DNA of 64,000 nucleotides from an uncultured Tenacibaculum sp. (lineage in GTDB: Bacteria; Bacteroidota; Bacteroidia; Flavobacteriales; Flavobacteriaceae), in assembly GCF_947499065.1 (NCBI RefSeq), contig NZ_CANMMT010000001.1, positions 1-64,000 on the forward strand. Direction: 5' to 3'. A model generated the notes under the pieces. The model saw nothing but the letters and a program-made list of their open reading frames with translations. It had not been told where the DNA came from and ran no database searches. This document shows positions 27,439 to 35,307 of this stretch, piece by piece. The first letter of the stretch is position 1, and the number at the start of each line of letters is the position of its first letter. The position numbers and the translations under genes were made by a program.

Positions 27439-28179
27439 CTAAAATTTAAAACTACTTTTAATTAATTCTTTTTCTAATGCTTCTGGGGTATCTTTAGTAC
27501 TATTACTACAGTTTTGATTTTCATTGATAAGCGTTGCAATCTCTATTTTTTTTCTAGAAGTTACTTTCCAACAAAATGATGATAATTCATATCCAAATAT
27601 TAATTGCTTTGAAAAATCAATACTGCCTATTTCTTTTTCATCTTTGTAAATAAATAATCGTTGTTTACTTTGTTTATCAGTTTTTAAGTAAACAGCGTCA
27701 GAGTTCTTTATTAAACTTAAAAATTCTTGATTTGGAATTAACTGTAATGAAAGAACCAATAATGGATTATTTGATTTTTTTAAGTAATTAAACACTTCAA
27801 AATTTGACTTATTTAACGAATTAACAACTGAAACTCTATTTTCAATCTTAACAACCGTATATCTTGGTTTTGACTGAATACTATCATTCATAACAATCAT
27901 ATTATCTATACCTTTCTTATTCTTAAGTGAGTTTAGATATTGTTTGTACGATTTTTTTGTAAAAAGTACTTCTGAAACACTAACTTTGATATTAGCATCA
28001 TATTTGGGGGTTCCAAAAGTTTCGAAATTTGTTTTTCTAATTGATTTTTGTTTTTCCCCAACAACACCTAGTTCTATTTCAGAATTAGTAGGGTGAAAAT
28101 TGTTGTTTTTAGGTAACACTCCACAAGAAGCTATAAATACACTAATAAACAACACTGTAAAAAAAAGCATTTTCTTCAT
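27439..28179 (-). CDS. Lipoprotein of unknown family at the head of the secretin operon
   Basis: I chose the ATG at 28177-28179, giving 246 residues that begin MKKMLFFTVLFISVFIASC, a good lipoprotein signal with Cys19. The TTG four codons upstream is less likely. The mature protein is alpha/beta with a Lys-rich first half and a C-terminal beta pattern (KQRLFIYKDEKEIGSIDFSKQ). I recognise no family. It is the first gene of a minus-strand operon (lipoprotein, FN3 lipoprotein, secretin, GspL, PilO) and is divergent from the major pseudopilin gene, with which it shares a 88-bp promoter region containing the palindrome CAAATATTTG (28206-28215). Confidence 0.7.
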   Translation of the reverse strand: MKKMLFFTVLFISVFIASCGVLPKNNNFHPTNSEIELGVVGEKQKSIRKTNFETFGTPKYDANIKVSVSEVLFTKKSYKQYLNSLKNKKGIDNMIVMNDSIQSKPRYTVVKIENRVSVVNSLNKSNFEVFNYLKKSNNPLLVLSLQLIPNQEFLSLIKNSDAVYLKTDKQSKQRLFIYKDEKEIGSIDFSKQLIFGYELSSFCWKVTSRKKIEIATLINENQNCSNSTKDTPEALEKELIKSSFKF

Positions 28180-28238
28180 TTTTGATAGCAATATTTCTTA
28201 TTTAGCAAATATTTGATGGTAAAAGTAACATTTATTTT

Positions 28239-28246
28239 TATTTTTG
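28239..28246 (+). promoter_or_regulatory. -7 promoter element of the major pseudopilin gene
   Basis: TATTTTTG matches TANNTTTG and lies 21 bp upstream of the ATG at 28268. The surrounding sequence is AT-rich, so a chance match is possible. The position is right for a short leader. Confidence 0.45.
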
Positions 28247-28267
28247 GTTTTTAAAGCTCTGAAAACA

Positions 28268-28678
28268 ATGAATAAAAAAAAGCTAAAAAAAGTAAATGCA
28301 TTCAATTTACAAGAATTATTAGTTGTATTAATGATTATTGGTATCTTAATTTTAATTGCATTACCTAATTTAATGCCTCTTATTTCCAAAGCAAAGAGTT
28401 TAGAAGCTCAAGGTCAACTCACTCAACTATACAGAATGCAAAGAAATCACTTTTTTATGTATTCTAAGTACTCTAATGACTTAAATGCAATTGATTTTGA
28501 AATTCCTAAAAAAGTTACTGAAGGCGGTCGTTCTAATTATTCATATGAAATAATAGAAGCCACTAACAATTCTTTTAAAGCAAAAGCCATAGCTGCTACA
28601 GATTTCGATGGAGATGGAATTTTAAATGTTTGGCAAATAGATCAAGACAACAATTTAAAAGAACTGGTTAAAGATTAA
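28268..28678 (+). CDS. gspG: Major pseudopilin/type IV pilin (GspG-like)
   Basis: The ATG at 28268 gives 136 residues. The leader MNKKKLKKVNA is followed by FNLQELLVVLMIIGILILIALPNLMPL, a classical pilin helix with Glu5 and the conserved Pro near +22. Ala replaces the usual Gly at -1. The amphipathic helix and globular domain follow, ending in ATDFDGDGILNVWQIDQ, an acidic DxDGDG loop that recalls the calcium site near the C-terminus of GspG. It would be the main subunit of the filament built by the neighbouring machine, and it is transcribed divergently from the secretin operon. The TTG start at 28244 overlaps the promoter element and is rejected. Confidence 0.85.
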   Translation: MNKKKLKKVNAFNLQELLVVLMIIGILILIALPNLMPLISKAKSLEAQGQLTQLYRMQRNHFFMYSKYSNDLNAIDFEIPKKVTEGGRSNYSYEIIEATNNSFKAKAIAATDFDGDGILNVWQIDQDNNLKELVKD

Positions 28679-28768
28679 AGATAAACAGCAGTTTATTTTA
28701 ATCTAAATTGGGCGTACAACGATGTATTTTATACGTATATAAAGAAGTTGGTTAATATTAAAACCAAA

Positions 28769-29536
28769 ATGAACAGACTTTTTATTTTATTATTTTCAAT
28801 TTCGTTAATTGGTTGCTGTCGAGAACCAAAATTGTTGAATAATGGACTAACGAAAAGTGCAAGTCAATTGACCGAATATACTATTTTGATAAAACGAGAT
28901 TCTGCTAATAATGAGGCTCGGGATACATTAATGATTAGAAATAAATTTTATAACAATAACAACCAAATAATAAATCTACATCAAAAAACACTGTTTGACA
29001 ATGAAAAAGTAGATATCGAATACAGTTACAACGAATTAAAAAAAATCAAAAAAGAAATCGTTAAAATATCAACTGAAACTTTACCATTTTCAGTTGATTA
29101 CATTTATAAAGATACATTGCTCTATCAATCAAAAGCAATTGTAAATTACTCAAATGAGAAATTCGAACAAATCGAAACTTACTACTACCGAAAAAATAAT
29201 TCAAAAAGTAAATCTGTATCAATTCAAATCTTTATCGATTTGGAATCTTCAGATACAATAAGAAATTCTGTTTCTACAACTTATTTTAATAAAAATGAGA
29301 TAGTAACTAAAATTGAAACTATCCATAAAACCGACTTAGAACGAAATCGAAAAATAGTATACAAATACGATTGTCAAAGACTAATTGGTCTGAAAGAATT
29401 TAATAACAATGACTCATTAATTTCAACACTTAAATACGAATATGATTTAGATAACTTTGGTAATTGGATTTCAAAAAAAATTTATAAAAACAAAAAATTA
29501 GATAAATTTATAACAAGAGAAATAAATTATAAATAA
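28769..29536 (+). CDS. Hypothetical lipoprotein, accessory
   Basis: Starting from the ATG at 28769 the 255-residue protein begins MNRLFILLFSISLIGCC, a lipoprotein signal with Cys16. The remainder is rich in Lys, Asn and Tyr and shows repeated beta-hairpin strands such as YNNNNQIINLH, EYSYNELKKI and YKYDCQRLIGLKEF, similar in style to the variable sheet repeats of YD/RHS-like or MORN-like proteins, but I recognise no family. Arginine is often CGA here, whereas the filament genes mainly use AGA, which suggests a different origin. It is the first of three single genes with unrelated functions between the filament system and the sensor kinase. Confidence 0.6.
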   Translation: MNRLFILLFSISLIGCCREPKLLNNGLTKSASQLTEYTILIKRDSANNEARDTLMIRNKFYNNNNQIINLHQKTLFDNEKVDIEYSYNELKKIKKEIVKISTETLPFSVDYIYKDTLLYQSKAIVNYSNEKFEQIETYYYRKNNSKSKSVSIQIFIDLESSDTIRNSVSTTYFNKNEIVTKIETIHKTDLERNRKIVYKYDCQRLIGLKEFNNNDSLISTLKYEYDLDNFGNWISKKIYKNKKLDKFITREINYK

Positions 29537-29606
29537 CTACAACACCTAAACTGCATTAAAACGCAACTTAGCCAAACCGTTATCTGCAAGTTGAAAAACC
29601 GATAAT

Positions 29607-30413
29607 ATGAAAACATTTTTATTCGCATGGAATCCTAAAAAATGGAATTGGACAACTCTAGAACAGAGTATTGACCAAATTGAACAAACGGGTCGTGCGT
29701 CTGAAAAATGGAGTGTTGTCAGCCATAAGAAAATTCAACCTGGAGATAGAGTGTTTCTAATTAGACTAGGAAAGCAACCAAAGGGAATTATGGGAGCTGG
29801 ATTTGTAGTATCCCCCGTTTTTCTTTCATCTCATTGGGATGGTTCTGATAGGTTAGTAAATAGAGTAATGATTGATTTTGAAGTCATTCTAAACCCTGAA
29901 AAAGAGCCACTTTTAAATCTTGATATATTAAAACAAGGGAATTTAGGAAAGGTAAATTGGACTCCTCAATCCTCTGGAATTAAAATTAATCCGGATGTAA
30001 CAGATGAATTAGAAGCTGTTTGGTTTGACTTTTTGACAACACAAAAAATCAGACACAATCCCTTCAAACCAACTGAAAAAGAAAAGCAAAAAGTCTATAC
30101 TGAAGGAACGCCTAATCAAGTAATAGTAACTAAATATGAACGGAATCCATTTGCTCGAAAAACCTGTATTGACCATTATGGACTTTCATGTATCATTTGT
30201 GATTTTGACTTTGAAAAACAATACGGAGAACTAGGAAAAGGATTCATTCACGTACACCATTTAAAACAAGTAGCCGACATTGGAAAAGAATATCAGATTG
30301 ACCCTATTAAAGACTTAAGACCAGTTTGTCCAAATTGCCATGCAATGATTCATAAAAGAAAAGAACCATATTCGATTGACGAAATGAAAGAAAAGATAAA
30401 TACCAACAAGTAA
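29607..30413 (+). CDS. EVE-like/HNH endonuclease, probable modification-dependent restriction enzyme
   Basis: The 268-residue protein has two parts. The N-terminal ~150 residues (FLFAWNPKKWNW ... SHKKIQPGDRVFLIRLGKQPKGIMGAGFV) match the EVE/PUA-like domains that read modified bases. The C-terminal part is an HNH nuclease: SCIICDFDF (first zinc-type Cys pair), FIHVHHLKQV (His-His) and PVCPNCHAMIHKRK (second Cys pair and terminal His). EVE-HNH fusions are predicted to cut DNA containing modified cytosines, as McrA-type enzymes do, which defends against phages with modified genomes. It stands alone without a methylase, as expected for a modification-dependent enzyme. Substrate specificity is not readable. 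Confidence 0.85.
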   Translation: MKTFLFAWNPKKWNWTTLEQSIDQIEQTGRASEKWSVVSHKKIQPGDRVFLIRLGKQPKGIMGAGFVVSPVFLSSHWDGSDRLVNRVMIDFEVILNPEKEPLLNLDILKQGNLGKVNWTPQSSGIKINPDVTDELEAVWFDFLTTQKIRHNPFKPTEKEKQKVYTEGTPNQVIVTKYERNPFARKTCIDHYGLSCIICDFDFEKQYGELGKGFIHVHHLKQVADIGKEYQIDPIKDLRPVCPNCHAMIHKRKEPYSIDEMKEKINTNK

Positions 30414-30592
30414 CACTGTATATAGCAAATAAGATTTTCAATAGTTTAGGAAGTTCAATGTTATTTATCAACACTCCCAAATCATTGATTCGGCTTTTAA
30501 GAATGAATAAATTTAAAACACAACGTCTTGGCTCAGTGTAAATTTGAAAGCTCATCGTTTTCTACTGCCCTACTTACCATATACTAAACATT

Positions 30593-31153
30593 GTGAGCAA
30601 GCAAAAAAACGAAATGAGAAACATTGAACAATTAATAAAAGAACTAATTCCTCCGAATAATTATCAGTACCGAAATGGATTTAGCAATGAGCACATTATC
30701 TTAAGCTTGAGTGAAAAAGAAAAAGCAGAAGTTGAGGAAACTTTGATTGAAATGCTCGAAGACAAAGAAGACGATTTAGTCGGTGAAACTTTGACACTAA
30801 TGAAATCGACTGATTCGCTTCCAACTATACAAAAACGCTTGAACTTAACAAATAGCCCAACCATGAAAATTATTTGGGCGAGTTACATAAACGAGATAAA
30901 AAACGGAGATGAGAAAATGAAAGAAATCGCGTTAACCGAAATGGACAAAGTTTCGGAAAAGTATTCACGAATTGGAATTTTTCATCTTTTAGTTAAATTT
31001 AGTGATAATCGAATAAATAATAAGATTCGAAATTTTATAAATCATAAAGACTATTTGACTGCTTACAATGCAAGAACTTCTCTTGGAATTAACACAAATG
31101 AAATAATAAAACGAGAACAAATAAAAAACGAAATCGGAACTAAAAAATGGTGA
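30593..31153 (+). CDS. Helical (HEAT-like) hypothetical protein, accessory
   Basis: The frame can start at a GTG (30593, 186 residues) or the in-frame ATG at 30614 (179 residues). I list the longer one. The protein is almost entirely helical, with repeating amphipathic helices such as EEVEETLIEMLEDKEDDLVGETLTLMKS and MKIIWASYINEIKNGDEKMKEIALTEM, reminiscent of HEAT-type repeats used by some immunity and adaptor proteins. No catalytic motif is visible. Arg codons are mainly CGA, unlike the neighbouring filament genes. It stands alone between the HNH nuclease and the sensor kinase. A role in a defence or toxin-immunity context is only a guess from neighbours. Confidence 0.55.
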   Translation: MSKQKNEMRNIEQLIKELIPPNNYQYRNGFSNEHIILSLSEKEKAEVEETLIEMLEDKEDDLVGETLTLMKSTDSLPTIQKRLNLTNSPTMKIIWASYINEIKNGDEKMKEIALTEMDKVSEKYSRIGIFHLLVKFSDNRINNKIRNFINHKDYLTAYNARTSLGINTNEIIKREQIKNEIGTKKW

Positions 31154-31568
31154 GAAATATGGAATTTTAGTATAATAAAAAAGATTACATTAGGTCTTAA
31201 GGTTAAAGTTTTTAGAAGAATTTGAACAAGAAATGAAGAATCAAAAATTAGCAACATAAACTCACATCTTTTTTGCAAATTCTGTATATACAAAAGTATA
31301 TTTGTAAAATGGTAATATAGAGCCAACCAATAAAACACCTCAAATACAAACACTTAAACCGATTAATAGTATATAAAACACGTATATTTTTTATAATTAA
31401 TTTACATTACTTAAATAAATTTGTGAAAATATATGGAGGTTTTTGATAAAAATAAAAAAATCATATTCAATAGTTAAGAAACAAGAATTTTTAAAAATTG
31501 TAAAAAGAAGTGTTTTTAAAAAAGATGTAATTTAAAAATATTAATTTTCAAAGATGAATTAAAAGATT
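31154..31568. other. Intergenic region upstream of the sensor kinase
   Basis: About 415 bp of AT-rich sequence. A possible TTG-initiated 29-codon Lys-rich frame near 31443 has no supporting features. No hairpin with a U-tract and no perfect TANNTTTG element was found. The promoter of the kinase gene at 31569 should lie here. Confidence 0.4.
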
Positions 31569-34457
31569 ATGGAGAATCTTAAAAAAGTATTCTTTTTATT
31601 AATTAGTTTTAATGTTTTTAGTCAACAACCTATCGCTATTCAATTAACAGAAAAAGAAGGATTGCCAGATATAGAGTTTTATGGTGTTGTAGAGGATTCT
31701 AAAGGCTTTATATGGTTAGCAGCAAATAAAGGTTTGTATCGTTATAATGGGAAAAAATTTAAAAATTATTTAGCTCCAAAAAAAAGAGGATTATCTGTAT
31801 TTGGATTAAAATTCGACCAAAAAGAAAGGCTTTGGTGTAATAATATATCTGGTCAGTATTTTTATGTAGAAAACGATTCCCTAAAACTATTTGCTGATTT
31901 TAAAAAATATACTAAAGGGCAATTGGCCGATTTTCTTTTTTTCAACAATAAATTATACATATACAATAGTTTTAATACTTTAGAAGTAAACCTAAAGACT
32001 AAAAAAGTCACAAAAATAATTAAAGACAGTAGTTTTAATATTGCCGCTTTTAAAAATAAAGACACTCTACTATTTCTAGACAAAACAAATGTAAAATACA
32101 TAACAAAAAAAAACACTAGACTAAAACAATATTGTAAATTAACTAGCATAGGAAAAGCTAGGGTTAAAAATAATTTTTACCCCATTAAAAATAATATTTT
32201 CTTATACTCTCTTAATAAATTAAATAGAAAACAGCGATATTTTTTAAAAAACAATAAAAAATTTAAAGAGTTGTTTTTTAGAAATAACAACAAAGAAGCA
32301 TTAATTACCTCAGTTTTTTCAGAAGATAATCTTATTTGGTTTTGTACAGAAAAAGGTATTTATAGATATTATTATATCAAAGATAATTTTGTATTAAAAG
32401 ACACTTTGTTAAAAGACAATATAATTACTGGCGTATTAAAAGATAAGAATAGTAACTACTGGGTAACTACTTTAAGAAATGGGGTTTTTATTTTACCCAA
32501 CATTAATATTACTCAATACGCTATACCAATTACTAATAATAATATTAGTGCTTTAGAAAAAATAAACGATTCTTGTTTTATTTACGGAACAATAAAAGGT
32601 GAAGTTGTTTTAATAAATGATTTTAATAAGACAAAGAAAAAAGTATTGTTATACCCTGAAAAAGTTAATAAAATAGCATACAATGGAGTTGATAAAGTTT
32701 TTGTTAGTTATGACAAAAAAGGGGTTGTACTAAATCCTCTTAATTTAAAACCTCTCAATAAAAAACCGGATTTTTTTTTAAGAAATGCTAAGAGTATATC
32801 TACCGTAAACAAAGATAAACTTTTGTTTGGCAGTTACGCTTCTGTAGACTTATTAAATCATAAGACAAACAAAAGAATAAGGTTAGGCCAAAGACGTTCA
32901 TATACTACACATTATAATAAAAATACTCAAAAAATGTATGCTGGATATGTAGATGGAGTAGAATATTATAATAAAGATTTAAAACCTTATAAAATAAAAT
33001 TTAATGAAGAACCAATTTTTGCAATAGATATAGATAACACCATTGATAATACAGTGTGGTTTTCTACCTTTTCTGATGGGGTTATAGGAGTAAGAAATGG
33101 AAAAGTTATATGTAATTACACTACTAAAAATGGTTTATTATCCAATCAAACAGGAAAAATAAAAGCAGATGGTCTTTTTTTGTGGATTGTTACTGATAAA
33201 GGATTACAACGATTAAATACCAAAACTAAAAAACTTCAAAGTTTAACTCAAAAAGATGGTATTACATCTTTCAATATTTCAGACATTGCTGTTTTTGAAG
33301 ATTATATTGTCTTTGGCTCAAATAAAGGTTTATTTCGAATAAATAAAAACCAAATTTTTAAAAAAAACAACCTTCCAGATATATATATAACTAATGTATT
33401 AGTAGAAGATGAAAAAAAAATTATTAAAGACGAATATATTTTAACACCTAATCAAAATAAAATAGAGATTCAGTTTCATGCAAATGGTTATTTAACTAGT
33501 AAAAATGTAACATATAAGTACAGGTTATTAGGAGCAGATACTAATTGGTCTAGCATCACAAATGGCGTATATGATGTCGTTTTTAACAGCCTTTCAGCTG
33601 GAGACTATACCTTTCAGTTAAAAGCAGTAGCCAATGATGAAGAAACTAAAGTGTACAATATTAAAATACACGTTCAATTACCTTTTTATAAAAAATGGTG
33701 GGTTGTATTAAGCTTTTTTTTAATATTACTTTTTTTGATATGGAGGTATTTTCATTGGCGCTTTACTATGTTAAAAGCAAAACAGAAAGAACAATTAGAA
33801 AAAGAACGTATAAATAAAGAATTAATAACTTCTCAGTTAGAAAGTTTACGTTCACAAATGAACCCACATTTTATATTTAATGCCTTAAATTCTATTCAAG
33901 AATATATAGTATTAAATGAAAAAAAGTTAGCAAGTAAGTTTCTTGTTAAATTTTCAAGATTAATACGTATGTATTTAGAGCATAGCCAACAACAACACAT
34001 TACACTTTTTGAAGAAATTAAAGCTTTAGAACTTTATCTTCAATTAGAAAAAGTTCGATTCGAAGACACATTGGAATACACTATACATATTCCTAAAAAC
34101 TTTAGTTTAAACAGCATAAAAATCCCTTCTATTTTTATTCAACCTTATGTAGAAAATGCTTTAAAACATGGACTATTGCATAAAACATCAAATAGAAAAT
34201 TAATAATATCATTCCACAAAGAAGACAATTATTTAATTTGTTGTATTAAAGATAATGGGGTTGGTAGGGTGCTATCAAAAAAAATAAAAAAAGAGCAAGA
34301 AGTATACTATAAATCTTATGCTACACAAGCCAATCAAAAAAGAATTGATTTGATAAATAGAAGTAGAAAAGAAAAAATAAATGTTGTTATTACCGATTTA
34401 TACACTAATAAAATAGCAGCAGGAACAAAAGTAGAAATTAAAATACCTTTAAACTAG
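31569..34457 (+). CDS. Periplasmic-propeller sensor kinase, LytS-type (LytTR system)
   Basis: The 962-residue protein has a signal peptide (MENLKKVFFLLISFNVFSQQ), a two-component-regulator propeller (about 25-610; blades such as VVEDSKGFIWLAANKGLYRYNG), a Y_Y_Y beta-sandwich (about 615-700), one membrane helix (about 710-730), a coiled coil and a LytS-type kinase module. The phosphoacceptor region reads SQMNPHFIFNALNSIQEY, and the ATPase part has the N box VENALKHGL and IKDNGVGR. It is followed after 1 bp by its LytTR response regulator. Such propeller kinases in Bacteroidota sense extracellular glycans or polymers, but the ligand here is unknown. The adjacent downstream gene encodes a DUF285 surface lipoprotein. 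Confidence 0.92.
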   Translation: MENLKKVFFLLISFNVFSQQPIAIQLTEKEGLPDIEFYGVVEDSKGFIWLAANKGLYRYNGKKFKNYLAPKKRGLSVFGLKFDQKERLWCNNISGQYFYVENDSLKLFADFKKYTKGQLADFLFFNNKLYIYNSFNTLEVNLKTKKVTKIIKDSSFNIAAFKNKDTLLFLDKTNVKYITKKNTRLKQYCKLTSIGKARVKNNFYPIKNNIFLYSLNKLNRKQRYFLKNNKKFKELFFRNNNKEALITSVFSEDNLIWFCTEKGIYRYYYIKDNFVLKDTLLKDNIITGVLKDKNSNYWVTTLRNGVFILPNINITQYAIPITNNNISALEKINDSCFIYGTIKGEVVLINDFNKTKKKVLLYPEKVNKIAYNGVDKVFVSYDKKGVVLNPLNLKPLNKKPDFFLRNAKSISTVNKDKLLFGSYASVDLLNHKTNKRIRLGQRRSYTTHYNKNTQKMYAGYVDGVEYYNKDLKPYKIKFNEEPIFAIDIDNTIDNTVWFSTFSDGVIGVRNGKVICNYTTKNGLLSNQTGKIKADGLFLWIVTDKGLQRLNTKTKKLQSLTQKDGITSFNISDIAVFEDYIVFGSNKGLFRINKNQIFKKNNLPDIYITNVLVEDEKKIIKDEYILTPNQNKIEIQFHANGYLTSKNVTYKYRLLGADTNWSSITNGVYDVVFNSLSAGDYTFQLKAVANDEETKVYNIKIHVQLPFYKKWWVVLSFFLILLFLIWRYFHWRFTMLKAKQKEQLEKERINKELITSQLESLRSQMNPHFIFNALNSIQEYIVLNEKKLASKFLVKFSRLIRMYLEHSQQQHITLFEEIKALELYLQLEKVRFEDTLEYTIHIPKNFSLNSIKIPSIFIQPYVENALKHGLLHKTSNRKLIISFHKEDNYLICCIKDNGVGRVLSKKIKKEQEVYYKSYATQANQKRIDLINRSRKEKINVVITDLYTNKIAAGTKVEIKIPLN

Positions 34458-34458
34458 T

Positions 34459-35211
34459 ATGAAAGCATTAATTATAGACGATGAAAATAAAGCAATACGT
34501 TTATTAAATACATTATTGCTAGATAATTGTCCTGAGATTAAAGCTGTTTTTAAATCTACAGATTTAATTTCAGGAGTAGCAATAATAGAAAAAGAAGAAC
34601 CTGATATTGTTTTTTTAGATATTGAAATGCCAAATTATTCTGGTTTACAAATACTAGATTTTTTTAAAGGCAAAGAAATAAAATTTCAAATAATTTTTGT
34701 CACAGCTTATAATAAATATGCTGTAGAAGCATTTAAATTATCTGCTACAGATTATTTATTAAAACCCTTAGATGTAGAGGAATTAATAAAATCAGTCAAT
34801 AAGGCAGTAAAACTTCATAAACAAAAAAGTATTAACAATCAATTCAACGAATTAAAAAAAGCGTTTAAACAATTATCTTTGAATAAGATTGCTTTAGAAA
34901 TCCCTAAAGGAATTGTATTTGTGTCTCATGATGATATTCAATTGTTTGAAGCTGACGGAATGTATACAAAAGTCTATCTGAACAATAAAAAAGTAGAATT
35001 AATCTGCAAGCCTTTAAAATATTTTGTAACTCAATTAAAAGACTTAGCTATATTCTATAAACCACATCGTTCATATTTAATTAATCTAAAACATATAAAA
35101 GAGTTTATTAAAAAAGATGGCTTTTATTTATTAATGAATAACGGAGAATCTATTCCTATTACAAAAGATAAAAAAGAAGGTTTTTTACAATTAATTCAAG
35201 AGTATTTTTAA
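34459..35211 (+). CDS. LytTR-family response regulator
   Basis: The 250-residue protein has a receiver domain (1-120) with the acidic pair DDE (8-10), phosphoacceptor Asp in FLDIEMP (about 55), conserved Thr/Lys positions (FVTAY; DYLLKPLD) and a C-terminal LytTR DNA-binding domain (about 150-250: ISHDDIQLFEADGMYTKVYL ... YKPHRSYLINLKHIKEF). It pairs with the upstream kinase (1-bp gap). The natural target is unknown. The next gene, a surface lipoprotein 96 bp downstream, is the first candidate. All key receiver residues are intact, unlike in the pseudogene at 55681-56387. Confidence 0.92.
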   Translation: MKALIIDDENKAIRLLNTLLLDNCPEIKAVFKSTDLISGVAIIEKEEPDIVFLDIEMPNYSGLQILDFFKGKEIKFQIIFVTAYNKYAVEAFKLSATDYLLKPLDVEELIKSVNKAVKLHKQKSINNQFNELKKAFKQLSLNKIALEIPKGIVFVSHDDIQLFEADGMYTKVYLNNKKVELICKPLKYFVTQLKDLAIFYKPHRSYLINLKHIKEFIKKDGFYLLMNNGESIPITKDKKEGFLQLIQEYF

Positions 35212-35307
35212 TCTTTTTGGTTTAGAAAAAAAAACAAGCTTTTCAGAAATAAAAAAATCAACGAGTAATATTAATTATGAGTTTTGCTACACAAAACTAT
35301 AATTATA

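Noticed and set aside
31443..31532. 29-codon TTG-started frame rich in Lys
   Set aside because: AT-rich sequence commonly yields such frames and nothing supports expression.
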